A stretch of DNA of 64,000 nt from JANQNX01 sp965601665 (GCA_965601665.1 OZ271833.1:310001-374000), one strand, 5' to 3'; shown: positions 52,352-61,513, counted from the stretch's first letter. Made by a program: numbers and translations. The notes: a model not told the origin generated them from the sequence alone.

Positions 52352-54169
52352 ATGTCTGAGAATTTAAGAAACATCGCAATTATCGCCCACGTTGACCATG
52401 GTAAAACCACGCTGGTCGATAAGCTGTTGCAACAATCAGGCACGCTCGATAACAGAGCCGAATTGACCGAGCGGGTGATGGATTCCAATGACCTGGAAAA
52501 AGAGCGGGGCATTACCATCCTGTCGAAAAATACGGCGATTCGCTGGCAGGATTACCGTATCAATATCGTTGATACACCCGGGCATGCCGATTTCGGCGGC
52601 GAAGTTGAGCGCGTGCTCTCCATGGTCGACTCTGTACTGTTGCTGGTTGATGCGGTTGATGGTCCGATGCCGCAAACCCGGTTTGTCACGCAGAAGGCTT
52701 TTGCCATGGGTTTCAAGCCAATCGTAGTGATAAACAAGATTGACCGCGATGGTGCGCGACCTGACTGGGTGCTGGATCAGACTTTTGACTTGTTTGACAA
52801 GCTTGGTGCAACCGATGAACAACTGGATTTCCCGGTGGTTTATTGTTCAGCATTGTCTGGCTATGCCGGTCTGGATGAAGGTGTCACTGATGGTGACATG
52901 ACGCCATTATTTGAAACAGTCATTGAGCATGTTGCGCCACCCGATGTAAATAGCGATGGACCCCTGCAAATGCAGATTTCGACTCTCGATTACAACAGCT
53001 ACGTCGGGATTATCGGTATAGGCAGAATTTCGCGAGGTAGCATCAACCGTAATCAGCCAGTCAGCGTCATCGATCGCGATGGCAACACACGGCGCGGCAA
53101 GGTAATGCAGGTGTACAGTTTCCTCGGGCTGGAACGCATCGAGGTAGAAACGGCCAGTGCCGGTGACATTATTGCTATCGCCGGACTGGACCCCCTTAAT
53201 ATCTCCGATACCTTGTGTGACCCGGAAGTGGTTAAGGCCTTGCCGGCACTGGTCGTGGATGAGCCTACCATCAGCATGACTTTCCAGCCCAATACTTCAC
53301 CGTTTGCAGGGCGTGAGGGAAGATACGTGACCAGCCGCAATATCTGGGATCGATTGCAACAGGAACTGAAACATAATGTTGCCCTGCGCGTGGAACAGAC
53401 AGAAGAGGCCGACAAGTACCGTGTCTCGGGGCGCGGTGAATTACATCTGTCAGTGCTTATCGAGAACATGCGTCGCGAGGGCTATGAACTGGCGGTGGGT
53501 CGCCCGCAGGTGATTGTGCATGACCTTGGCGATCACAGGGAAGAGCCTTATGAGCAGCTAGCGCTTGATATCGAGACCGACCATCAGGGCGCAGTCATGG
53601 AAAAACTGGGTGAACGGCGCGGCGACCTCAAAAACATGCAGCCCGACGGCAAAGGGCGCGTCAGGCTGGAATACATCATTCCGGCCAGAGGGCTGATTGG
53701 TTTTCGTACCGAATTCCTGACGCTGACATCCGGTACCGGTCTGATGTACAACGTTTTCGACCATTACGGTGCCTATATCTCAACGGCTATCGGTCAACGC
53801 ATCAACGGCGTACTGATCGCCAATGGCCAGGGCAAGGCGCTGGGATATGCCCTGTTTAACCTGCAGGATCGCGGTAAACTATTTATCGGCCACGGAGAAG
53901 AGGTCTACGAAGGCATGGTGATCGGCATCCATTCCCGGGATAATGACCTTGTTGTGAACCCGCTCAAGGCCAAGCAACTCACCAATATTCGGGCAGCAGG
54001 CTCGGATGAGAATATTATCCTGACACCGCCGTTGCGGCTGAGCCTGGAACAGGCGCTGGAATTCATTGACGATGATGAACTGGTTGAAGTCACCCCGAGC
54101 TCGATACGCATCCGTAAAAAACTCCTGAAAGAACACGAGCGTAAGAGCGCTTCGCGCAAGGCCAGCTAG
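52352..54169 (+). CDS. typA: Ribosome-associated GTPase TypA/BipA
   Basis: A 605-residue translational GTPase that aids 50S assembly and stress or low-temperature growth. G1 is AHVDHGKTT at residues 11-19, G2 has ERGITI, G3 DTPGHADFG, G4 NKID, G5 SALSG. EF-G-like domains II, III and V follow, then the TypA-specific C-terminal domain (GLIGFRTEFLTLTSGTG near 445, APITIRKKLL-like SSIRIRKKLLKEHER at the end). Length matches the family. Confidence 0.95.
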   Translation: MSENLRNIAIIAHVDHGKTTLVDKLLQQSGTLDNRAELTERVMDSNDLEKERGITILSKNTAIRWQDYRINIVDTPGHADFGGEVERVLSMVDSVLLLVDAVDGPMPQTRFVTQKAFAMGFKPIVVINKIDRDGARPDWVLDQTFDLFDKLGATDEQLDFPVVYCSALSGYAGLDEGVTDGDMTPLFETVIEHVAPPDVNSDGPLQMQISTLDYNSYVGIIGIGRISRGSINRNQPVSVIDRDGNTRRGKVMQVYSFLGLERIEVETASAGDIIAIAGLDPLNISDTLCDPEVVKALPALVVDEPTISMTFQPNTSPFAGREGRYVTSRNIWDRLQQELKHNVALRVEQTEEADKYRVSGRGELHLSVLIENMRREGYELAVGRPQVIVHDLGDHREEPYEQLALDIETDHQGAVMEKLGERRGDLKNMQPDGKGRVRLEYIIPARGLIGFRTEFLTLTSGTGLMYNVFDHYGAYISTAIGQRINGVLIANGQGKALGYALFNLQDRGKLFIGHGEEVYEGMVIGIHSRDNDLVVNPLKAKQLTNIRAAGSDENIILTPPLRLSLEQALEFIDDDELVEVTPSSIRIRKKLLKEHERKSASRKAS

Positions 54170-54192
54170 TCCGACTAATAAATTTTTTGTAA

Positions 54193-54212
54193 TAAGCAGG
54201 GGTTTCTGCTTA
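54193..54212 (+). terminator. Hairpin after typA
   Basis: TAAGCAG and CTGCTTA pair around GGGTTT shortly after the typA stop. It lacks a long U-run, so it is a weak terminator candidate. Confidence 0.35.
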
Positions 54213-54318
54213 ACTTTACTCTCAGCAACTGAAATATAAAGATTTTCCCATTTCAGGCGCGAAATATGCATGGACTTTACAGGGACAGATATAAAGTCAA
54301 ATTCCCGTCATTTACTCT

Positions 54319-57231
54319 ATGAGAACACAGGACATTACACCTCAGGAACAGCATACGCGCCTGCGTAGTAAACTACTGATCCCGTTTGTATTGAGTAACC
54401 TGTTCGTTATCAGCATGACGCTGTACACGCTCAAATACCTGGATCAGTTGCACGAAGAGGACTTTCACCAATCCAAGCGTACCGACCTCATCAAGAGTTT
54501 TGACCATGAGCTGGCTGAAAACACTGAATTACACCGGGCCCTGCTAACGATGATCACTGAAAATAGTAACTTTCGCGAGGCGTGGGAGGCAAAGGACCTG
54601 TCGGCGCTGATGAATGCGGCAGAGCCAATGTATGATTATTTCACTAGCAACCATAATATCACCCACTTTTATTTCCATAATCTGGATAAGACGGTTTATT
54701 TAAGGCTGCATAATGAGGGACTCTTTGGCGACAAGATAGACCGTGTGACGATGGACAACGCCAGTGCCAGTGGAAAGATATACAGCGGTCTTGAGTTTGG
54801 TGAACAGGGAGCATTTGTCTTACGCACGGTCTACCCATGGTATATCGAGGACAAACTCACCGGTTATGTTGAACTGGGCGGCGAACTTGACCGCATTCTA
54901 AACCAGGTTTCCGAGGCCAGTTCCGTGGATTTGGCCATGGTAGTTGATGAGTCACTGCTACCGTCGATAGAAGACCGTTCAACGGCACCATTGAAAAGCG
55001 ACTTTATGCTGGGCGGTACCGAGTCAGGATTAATCTATCTTTATGCAACGAAGCCAGACCTTATCGAGAAATTGTCAGATATTTATCCGTCGTTCACAAA
55101 TCTGGCGGCAGGCCGCTTAAATGAATTTGAACACAATGGCAGTGTGGTATTGTCATCGACTTTTCCGGTTATTAATGCCGCAGGTAACCGCCAGGCCTAT
55201 GTCGTCTTCATTGTCGATATCAGTGACTTTGTGACTCGGGAAGCAATGTTACTTAATTCCGTCGCACTCGTCATTGTTGTCGTCAGCATTTTGCTAATCG
55301 TTTTTTACTATATCTACAGCGGACGCCTGCAATCTTACCTGTCAGAGATTTATAACAAGCTCAATCACGAGATCAAGGCCAGGATGGACTCCGAGGTAAA
55401 ACTTGAGATCTACTCCCGCCAGCTGGAAGACGAGGTCGAACAGCGTATGCAGGAGTTAACAGTAGCTAACATGGAGCTGGAAAAAGACATCGAGTTGCGT
55501 AAAAAAACAGAGGAAGACTTCCGTCGCAGCGAAGAGAAATATCGATCACTATTCGAAAAAACATCAGAGGCAACCTTGATTCTGGATGGTGATAAATTCG
55601 TTGATTGTAATGACGCTACTCTGCGCATGCTGCGCTGTAACAGTAAGGATGAATTGTTGATGAAACACCCCTCTGAGTTATCACCATCCAAACAACCAGA
55701 TGGTAGGGATTCATGGGAAAAGGCCGGCGAAATGATGCAACTGGCCCATGAAAAAGGTCATCATCAATACGAATGGGACCACATTCGCGCAGACGGTCAG
55801 GTATTTCCCGTTGAAGTCTCATTAACCAGCATCCCCATGGCCGACCGGCAGGTACTGTATGTGGTTTGGCGTGACATCACTGACCGAAAAAAAGACGAGG
55901 AAACCATCCGTCGGCAAGCGTTCTATGATTCATTAACCGGTTTGCCTAACCGCGTGCTTTTACACGACCGTATGCAACAGGCGATCATTCATGCCAACCG
56001 TTTTCATAAGCATGGCGCAGTATTTTTCATGGATCTGGACCAGTTTAAAAAGATCAATGATTCACTGGGACATACTGTCGGCGATTCATTGCTAATCGAG
56101 GTTGCCAATCGCATCACGTCGTGCCTGCGTGAAGGTGATACGGCTGCCCGTCTTGGTGGTGATGAATTTGTCGTGTTGTTGCCCGATCTGCCTGCCGATG
56201 AGAACTCATACAACTACGCGGAAAAAGTCGCCGAAAAGATCAAGGATGCGATTAACAAGCCATTTAACATTGATCAGTATGAACTGAAGGTATCAACCAG
56301 CATTGGAATTTCCCTGTTTTCGGGCAAGAACGAGAAGGTTGATGATGTGCTGAGACACGCCGACACGGCCATGTATCGTGCCAAGGACGATGGTCGCAAT
56401 GCGATTCGTTTCTTCCTGCCCAGTATGCAGGCCGAGGTGGTCAAGCGACTTAACATGGAAAAAGAACTGGTAGACGCCTTCGAGCAGAACAGGCTGGAAC
56501 TTCACTATCAACCACAGTATTCCGCCCATCACGAACTGTATGGCGTTGAGGCGCTATTGCGCTGGCCCCACAGCAAAAAGGGCTTTATTCCACCGCTGGA
56601 ATTTATTTCGATTGCCGAGGAAATTGGTCTCATTATTCCCTTGAGTGACTGGATATTGAAGCAGGCCATGCAGGATATGATTGCCATAATGAGGCATCAG
56701 GATGCAGGCAGTCAGTTTGTGCGTTTATCGATTAACCTCAGCCCGCTGCAGTTTTTGCAAGAGGATTTTATCCTGACGATTAAAAAGTCACTGGACGCAA
56801 CCGGTTTTCCGGCAAATCTGTTAACACTGGAAATTACCGAGAACGTCATTATCAATAATATTGAGGATACAATTGCCAAGTGTTACCAGTTAAAAGAAAT
56901 GGGTATCCATATCTCGCTGGATGATTTTGGCACGGGTTACTCGTCGCTCAGCTACCTGAAGCGCTTACCCATTAATGAGCTCAAGATAGACAGGTCGTTT
57001 ATTCGTGATATAGAAACGGATAAGAATGATGCAATACTCGTGGAAAGCGTAATATCACTGGCTCATCATTTTGACCTGAAACTGGTTGCCGAAGGTGTGG
57101 AAACCCTGGAGCAACTTAATTTCCTGATGAAACATCATTGTGATGCATACCAGGGTTATTATTTCAGCAAACCACTCACCTATGCTGCATTTTCCGATGT
57201 TATGTTGAAACAAAAGAAAAGCTCTGGCTAA
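54319..57231 (+). CDS. Membrane Cache-PAS-GGDEF-EAL protein
   Basis: A 970-residue membrane sensor: helix at about 20-40, periplasmic double-Cache-type domain (about 45-310; FYFHNLDKTVYLRLHNEG near 115 fits dCache_3), helix at about 314-336, coiled coil (about 345-410), PAS (about 410-525), GGDEF (motif about 612) and EAL (motif about 742). GGDEF, an I-site REGD five residues before it, EALLRW, DDFGTGYSS and AEGVE are all intact, so it may act as cyclase or phosphodiesterase depending on the periplasmic ligand. It is a single gene between typA and a cyclophilin gene. Confidence 0.92.
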   Translation: MRTQDITPQEQHTRLRSKLLIPFVLSNLFVISMTLYTLKYLDQLHEEDFHQSKRTDLIKSFDHELAENTELHRALLTMITENSNFREAWEAKDLSALMNAAEPMYDYFTSNHNITHFYFHNLDKTVYLRLHNEGLFGDKIDRVTMDNASASGKIYSGLEFGEQGAFVLRTVYPWYIEDKLTGYVELGGELDRILNQVSEASSVDLAMVVDESLLPSIEDRSTAPLKSDFMLGGTESGLIYLYATKPDLIEKLSDIYPSFTNLAAGRLNEFEHNGSVVLSSTFPVINAAGNRQAYVVFIVDISDFVTREAMLLNSVALVIVVVSILLIVFYYIYSGRLQSYLSEIYNKLNHEIKARMDSEVKLEIYSRQLEDEVEQRMQELTVANMELEKDIELRKKTEEDFRRSEEKYRSLFEKTSEATLILDGDKFVDCNDATLRMLRCNSKDELLMKHPSELSPSKQPDGRDSWEKAGEMMQLAHEKGHHQYEWDHIRADGQVFPVEVSLTSIPMADRQVLYVVWRDITDRKKDEETIRRQAFYDSLTGLPNRVLLHDRMQQAIIHANRFHKHGAVFFMDLDQFKKINDSLGHTVGDSLLIEVANRITSCLREGDTAARLGGDEFVVLLPDLPADENSYNYAEKVAEKIKDAINKPFNIDQYELKVSTSIGISLFSGKNEKVDDVLRHADTAMYRAKDDGRNAIRFFLPSMQAEVVKRLNMEKELVDAFEQNRLELHYQPQYSAHHELYGVEALLRWPHSKKGFIPPLEFISIAEEIGLIIPLSDWILKQAMQDMIAIMRHQDAGSQFVRLSINLSPLQFLQEDFILTIKKSLDATGFPANLLTLEITENVIINNIEDTIAKCYQLKEMGIHISLDDFGTGYSSLSYLKRLPINELKIDRSFIRDIETDKNDAILVESVISLAHHFDLKLVAEGVETLEQLNFLMKHHCDAYQGYYFSKPLTYAAFSDVMLKQKKSSG

Positions 57232-57262
57232 TTATTCAATTAATCATTTAACAAGGATACCT

Positions 57263-57835
57263 ATGATTCAGTTTGGTTTTTTATGCAAACGTGGCTTATT
57301 CACAGCGCTGTTGCTGACTACTTTTTCCTTGATATCTTTTGCCCATGCTGCCTACGGTAATCCAAAAGTCATAATTGAGACCAAATTCGGCAACATGGAA
57401 CTACAGCTTTACCAGGATACTGCACCCGGGCACGTTGATAATTTCATCAAGCTGGTAAAACAGGGTTTTTATGACGGCACAATTTTTCACCGTGTAATAC
57501 CGGGCTTCATGATCCAGGGTGGAGACCCGAATACCAGGGGCAAGGATAAATCCCGCTACGGCATGGGCGGGCCCGGGTATAGCATCAAGGCCGAGTTTAA
57601 TGACAGGCCTCACAAGCGCGGTATCCTGTCCATGGCCCGCTCAAGCAATCCGGACAGTGCCGGTTCGCAGTTTTTTATCGTGGTAAAGGATTCGCCATTC
57701 CTCGATGGCCAGTACACCGTGTTTGGTGAGGTGACCAGTGGCATGGATGTGGCCGACAAAATTGTCGCCCAGGACAGGGATCGGCGTGATAACCCCCTGG
57801 ACAGAATCGAGATGCAGATGCGCATACTGGAATAA
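57263..57835 (+). CDS. Periplasmic peptidyl-prolyl isomerase (cyclophilin type)
   Basis: A 190-residue cyclophilin with a signal peptide (about 1-32, ends AHAAYG), so it acts in the periplasm on prolyl bonds of exported proteins. The cyclophilin core shows FHRVIPGFMIQGGDP near residues 76-90 (with the catalytic Arg in HRV), SMARSSNPDSAGSQFFI near 115-131 and DGQYTVFGEV near 139. It is closest to the PpiA type. A bidirectional terminator follows. Confidence 0.9.
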   Translation: MIQFGFLCKRGLFTALLLTTFSLISFAHAAYGNPKVIIETKFGNMELQLYQDTAPGHVDNFIKLVKQGFYDGTIFHRVIPGFMIQGGDPNTRGKDKSRYGMGGPGYSIKAEFNDRPHKRGILSMARSSNPDSAGSQFFIVVKDSPFLDGQYTVFGEVTSGMDVADKIVAQDRDRRDNPLDRIEMQMRILE

Positions 57836-57860
57836 ACGGTAGGGTAGTACACAATAGAAA

Positions 57861-57886
57861 AAAAGCCGGCTGATGCCGGCTTTTTT
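57861..57886. terminator. Bidirectional rho-independent terminator
   Basis: AAAAGCCGGC, loop TGAT, GCCGGCTTTTTT: a strong GC stem with A-run before and T-run after, between the convergent cyclophilin and fusA genes. It should stop transcription from both sides. Confidence 0.9.
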
Positions 57887-57906
57887 AATCGTTATGACCC
57901 CAGACC

Positions 57907-59997
57907 TTATTTACTCTTTGCTTCTTCACGCTCCTTGGCGGCAGCGATAACTTCATCCGCCACGTTCCTGGGACAAGGTGCGTAGTTTAAAAACTCCATG
58001 GAAAACTGACCGCGACCTGACGTCATTGTACGCAGCGTACCGATGTAGCCAAACATCTCACTCAATGGCGCATCAGCTTTAATACGAACACCGGTTGGCG
58101 TTGCCTCCTGGGATTTAATCATACCGCGACGACGGTTCAGGTCGCCGATAACATCACCTACATGTTCTTCGGGTGTATACACGTCAACTTTCATTATGGG
58201 TTCCATTAGTTGCGGGCCTGCCTTCGGCATACTTTGTCGATAGGCCGCCATGGCAGCAATTTCGAAAGCCACCGCAGAGGAGTCGACCGCGTGAAATGCA
58301 CCGTCGAACAGGTTGACCTTGAAATCCAGACATGGGTAACCAGCAAGCACACCCTTATCCATGCTCTTTTTGAAGCCGCCTTCAATCGCTGGCCAGAATT
58401 CTTTCGGCACGTTGCCACCTGTTACTGTGGATTCGAATACAAAGCCACTGCCAGGTTCGCCGGGCTCGATAATATAGTCAATCTTGCCGTACTGGCCGGA
58501 GCCACCCGATTGCTTCTTGTGCGTATAGGAGTCTTCGATGCGCTGGGTGACAGTTTCACGATAAGCCACCAGCGGGCTGCCCACTTCAACCTCGATACCG
58601 TGCGTACGCTTCAGGATATCGACCTTGATATCCAGGTGTAGCTCACCCATGCCTTTCATCAGTGTTTCACCACTGTCTTCATCGGTCTCGATGCGGAAAG
58701 ACGGGTCTTCCTTCACCATTTTACCAAGTGCGATACCCAGCTTTTCAGATGCGCCCTTGTCCTTGGGTGCGATGGCGATGGAGATAACCGGATCCGGGAA
58801 AATCATCGGTTCCAGCGTTGCCGGATTGTTTGGATCACACAGCGTATGCCCGGTTTGAACGTTTTTCATTCCAATCGCAGCGACGATATCGCCGGCCTGG
58901 GCCCTGTCCAGTTCGATACGCTCATCGGCATGCATTTCAACAATACGCCCGATGCGCTCGGTTTTACCGGTAAATGTATTCAATACCGATGTCCCTTTTT
59001 CAAGTACACCCGAGTAAATGCGCATGAATGTCAGTGCGCCAAAACGGTCATCCATGATCTTGAAGGCCAGGGCACGCAATGGTTTGGCCGGATCAACCGT
59101 TGCCACTTCGCCCGTTTCATTACCCTCAAGGTCAACCTCCGGTTGCGGATCGACCTGGGTAGGATCAGGCAGGTAATCGACAACGGCGTCCAGTACCATC
59201 TGGACACATTTGTTCTTGAATGCCGAACCACAATAGGTTGGAAAGTAATTCAGGTTGATCGTGCCTTTACGGATACATGCCTTGAGTTCATCAACGGACA
59301 GCTCTTCTCCTTCAAGGTATTTCTCCATCAGGTCGTCATCGGCCTCAACAGCAGTTTCTATCAGCTTCTCGCGCCATTCCTCGATCTGATCTTTCATCTC
59401 TTCGGGCGGCTCGGTAATTTCATAATTCAGCGGGTCATTGGGATCATTATAAATCCAGGCCTTACGCGTCAGCAGGTCCACAGCGCCAATGAACTCGTCT
59501 TCGATGCCAATCGGCAATACCATCACTAATGGCGTGGCACCAAGCACGTCGATAATTTGTTCTACAACGCGGTAGAAATCAGCACCGGTGCGGTCGAGCT
59601 TGTTCACGAAGATGATGCGAGAAACTTCCGAATCGTTGGCGTAACGCCAGTTCGTCTCCGATTGCGGTTCTACACCGCCAGAGCCGCAAAACACGCCGAT
59701 GCCGCCATCCAGGACTTTCAGCGAACGGTAAACTTCGATGGTGAAGTCAACGTGCCCGGGGGTATCAATAATGTTGAGTCGGTGATCTTTCCAAAAGCAG
59801 CTGGTGGCCGCAGACTGAATGGTAATGCCGCGCTCCTGCTCCTGTTCCATGAAGTCCGTGGTGGCTGCACCGTCATGGACCTCACCGGTTTTATGGATTT
59901 TACCGGTCAATTTCAGGATGCGTTCTGACGTGGTCGTCTTGCCAGCGTCTACGTGAGCGAAAATTCCAATATTTCTATACTTGCTTAAGTCAGTCAT
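57907..59997 (-). CDS. fusA: Elongation factor G, stand-alone paralogue type
   Basis: A 696-residue translational GTPase of the EF-G family. G1 is AHVDAGKTT at residues 14-22, G2 has QERGITIQ, G3 DTPGHVDF, G4 NKLD. Features such as TTDFMEQEQERG and GSGGVEPQSETNWRY are typical of the second EF-G (FusA2/FusB) of gammaproteobacteria. There is no rpsL-rpsG-tufA context here, which supports a paralogue that may act in ribosome recycling or as a back-up translocase. The start is ATG 59997 with a weak ribosome binding site. Confidence 0.9.
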   Translation of the reverse strand: MTDLSKYRNIGIFAHVDAGKTTTSERILKLTGKIHKTGEVHDGAATTDFMEQEQERGITIQSAATSCFWKDHRLNIIDTPGHVDFTIEVYRSLKVLDGGIGVFCGSGGVEPQSETNWRYANDSEVSRIIFVNKLDRTGADFYRVVEQIIDVLGATPLVMVLPIGIEDEFIGAVDLLTRKAWIYNDPNDPLNYEITEPPEEMKDQIEEWREKLIETAVEADDDLMEKYLEGEELSVDELKACIRKGTINLNYFPTYCGSAFKNKCVQMVLDAVVDYLPDPTQVDPQPEVDLEGNETGEVATVDPAKPLRALAFKIMDDRFGALTFMRIYSGVLEKGTSVLNTFTGKTERIGRIVEMHADERIELDRAQAGDIVAAIGMKNVQTGHTLCDPNNPATLEPMIFPDPVISIAIAPKDKGASEKLGIALGKMVKEDPSFRIETDEDSGETLMKGMGELHLDIKVDILKRTHGIEVEVGSPLVAYRETVTQRIEDSYTHKKQSGGSGQYGKIDYIIEPGEPGSGFVFESTVTGGNVPKEFWPAIEGGFKKSMDKGVLAGYPCLDFKVNLFDGAFHAVDSSAVAFEIAAMAAYRQSMPKAGPQLMEPIMKVDVYTPEEHVGDVIGDLNRRRGMIKSQEATPTGVRIKADAPLSEMFGYIGTLRTMTSGRGQFSMEFLNYAPCPRNVADEVIAAAKEREEAKSK

Positions 59998-60212
59998 TGT
60001 CTTGCTACTCTAGGTTAAAAGTCATATCGGTTGCCCAGCGCGTTATTCAACCAATTGAAAGCGCTGTGTTTACTGGTCATTTCGGGAAAAGTATCCGGGA
60101 CGCGTTGTTGCAAGCAAACAGGCGGGCGGAGTATAAACCAGAATGGCCGTTATTGTGAAATATCTGCCACCAGATTTTGACGTTTCTTATGGTTGCAAAA
60201 AAACGGGCGCGG

Positions 60213-60240
60213 TTGAAAACAAGGCATGCCATCGTATAAT
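60213..60240 (+). promoter_or_regulatory. Sigma-70 promoter for a leaderless yqcC-like mRNA
   Basis: TTGAAA at 60213-60218, 16-base spacer, perfect TATAAT at 60235-60240. The predicted transcription start is 60247, one base before the ATG at 60248, and no Shine-Dalgarno is present. Confidence 0.65.
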
Positions 60241-60247
60241 CGTCTCA

Positions 60248-60592
60248 ATGCACGATATACCTAATCGCATTGCAGATGTATTACTCGAAGTGGAGGCCAA
60301 TCTGCGCGTCCACGGCAAATGGGACAAGACCAGGCCTTCGGAGTCAGCGTTGAATAGTGGCGTACCGTTTTGTTTTGATACGCTGACCTTTGAACAATGG
60401 CTGCAGTGGATTTTCCTGCCCAGGATGAAGACGACTATCGAGCAAACCCTGCCATTACCGCTGAAAAGCGGCATCTTCGAATACGCAGAAGACTGCCTGC
60501 ATAAGGATGACCCGTCGACAATGCAGTTGTTGACCCTGCTGAAGCGCTTTGATGATCTGATTACGATAGAGGCGGGCGCACAGCGCCATTAA
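60248..60592 (+). CDS. YqcC family protein (DUF446)
   Basis: A 114-residue protein. FDTLTFEQWLQWIFLPRM near residues 39-56 and a proline-rich stretch following it match the YqcC/DUF446 family, whose function is unknown (it often neighbours truC, not seen here). The ATG at 60248 is chosen because a strong promoter ends right before it; in-frame starts upstream would extend into the promoter. Translation is probably leaderless. A strong terminator directly follows. Confidence 0.82.
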   Translation: MHDIPNRIADVLLEVEANLRVHGKWDKTRPSESALNSGVPFCFDTLTFEQWLQWIFLPRMKTTIEQTLPLPLKSGIFEYAEDCLHKDDPSTMQLLTLLKRFDDLITIEAGAQRH

Positions 60593-60593
60593 A

Positions 60594-60615
60594 AAAACCG
60601 CCCGAAGGCGGTTTT
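60594..60615 (+). terminator. Rho-independent terminator after yqcC-like gene
   Basis: AAAACCGCC, loop CGAA, GGCGGTTTT: compact GC-rich stem with a T-run, beginning right after the stop codon. On the other strand it also serves the end of the convergent phasin gene. Confidence 0.85.
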
Positions 60616-60637
60616 GTTGCATAACTCTGTTTCCAGA

Positions 60638-60946
60638 TTAACCCATGGATTTTTCAACCAGGGATTTCACCTCGTTGGCATAGGCTTCGGCCATCTTGGT
60701 GATTTTCTCCGCGTCCTTGATGGATTTGGAATACATCGCTTGTGCTGCACTCATTTGCGCCGTCATAAAGGCATTCAATGAATCCAGGTCATTGATGGTG
60801 GCAGATGCCTTGAGGGCATCCATGCTGGCCTGTGCATTTTCCTGCATGGCCTTAACCTGCAAAGCAGAGATTTTTTCAATGCTTTTCATTGTCAGTTCGT
60901 TCAGCTCCTTAACAGGGCCAATAATTTTATCGATTGATACGTCCAT
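60638..60946 (-). CDS. Phasin-family protein, copy 1
   Basis: A 102-residue, all-helical, low-complexity protein with no cysteine: MDVSIDKIIGPVKELNELTM start, then LKASATINDLDSLNAFM near 45-61. It matches the short phasin family (phasin_2), proteins that coat polyhydroxyalkanoate granules. It is a paralogue of the next gene, from which a terminator separates it. A TGC/GCA palindrome lies in its promoter. PHA synthase genes are not in this window. Confidence 0.82.
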   Translation of the reverse strand: MDVSIDKIIGPVKELNELTMKSIEKISALQVKAMQENAQASMDALKASATINDLDSLNAFMTAQMSAAQAMYSKSIKDAEKITKMAEAYANEVKSLVEKSMG

Positions 60947-60993
60947 TAGTTTCTCCAGTGTTCTGTTTAGCTATGTGCAAAATATCGAATATT

Positions 60994-61007
60994 TTGCTGC
61001 ATTGCAA
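60994..61007. promoter_or_regulatory. TGC/GCA operator-like site before phasin copy 1
   Basis: TTGCTGCATTGCAA is a partial match of the palindrome before phasin copy 2. On the reverse strand it overlaps a -35 TTGCAA that is followed after 17 bases by TATTTT. Confidence 0.45.
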
Positions 61008-61024
61008 TATTTAATGCTGAAAAA

Positions 61025-61048
61025 AAGCCGTCCCATCCGGGACGGCTT
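61025..61048 (-). terminator. Terminator of phasin copy 2
   Basis: GCCGTCCC and GGGACGGC pair around ATCC; on the reverse strand a T-run follows. It separates the two phasin genes, so each has its own promoter. Confidence 0.85.
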
Positions 61049-61070
61049 CTGTACTACCTTGAAAAGTCAG

Positions 61071-61379
61071 TTAGGCAACTGATTTTTCAACCGTGCTCTG
61101 AACCTTGGCAGCATAATCTTCAGACAGTTTGACGATTTTCTGCGCATCTTTCATGGCAGTGTCTGCAATACCCTGGGCGGTAGCCAGCTGAGCTTGCAGA
61201 TACTCGTTAAAAGAATCCAGGTCTTTTACTTCTGCAGCAGTCTTGATAGCGTTGAGGCTAACATCGGTGCTGTCCTGGATGGTCTTGACCTGAATGGCAG
61301 AAATTTTTTCCAGGCTCTTCAGGGTCAGATCATTGATCTCCTTGATAGGAGCGACAAATTGTTCCAGTGATACTTGCAT
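61071..61379 (-). CDS. Phasin-family protein, copy 2
   Basis: A 102-residue helical protein beginning MQVSLEQFVAPIKEINDLT, similar throughout to copy 1 (for example LKSLEKISAIQVK against MKSIEKISALQVK, and a shared DLDSFNEY/DLDSLNAF region near 53). It belongs to the phasin family. Together they point to PHA granules in this organism. A good ribosome binding site (AGGAG) lies upstream, and a perfect palindrome overlaps its -35. Confidence 0.83.
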   Translation of the reverse strand: MQVSLEQFVAPIKEINDLTLKSLEKISAIQVKTIQDSTDVSLNAIKTAAEVKDLDSFNEYLQAQLATAQGIADTAMKDAQKIVKLSEDYAAKVQSTVEKSVA

Positions 61380-61413
61380 TACATTTCTCCTGTAATATTT
61401 TTAAGTTGCATAC

Positions 61414-61441
61414 AGTATAATGCTAATTTGTTGCATTGCAA
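61414..61441 (-). promoter_or_regulatory. Promoter of phasin copy 2
   Basis: Reverse strand: TTGCAA (61441-61436), 16-base spacer, TATACT (61419-61414). The -35 lies inside the operator-like palindrome, which suits a repressor. Confidence 0.5.
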
Positions 61442-61443
61442 CA
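61429..61443. promoter_or_regulatory. TGTTGCA palindrome before phasin copy 2
   Basis: TGTTGCATTGCAACA is a perfect seven-base inverted repeat with one central base. TGC/GCA-type palindromes are bound by PhaR-type regulators of PHA genes in other proteobacteria. A PhaR gene is not visible in this window. Confidence 0.55.
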
Positions 61444-61513
61444 TATATTTTACATTATTTTACTATTTGCATTAAAAACAGAAGCTTATAACGAAAAATG
61501 ATTTGCAGACGGA

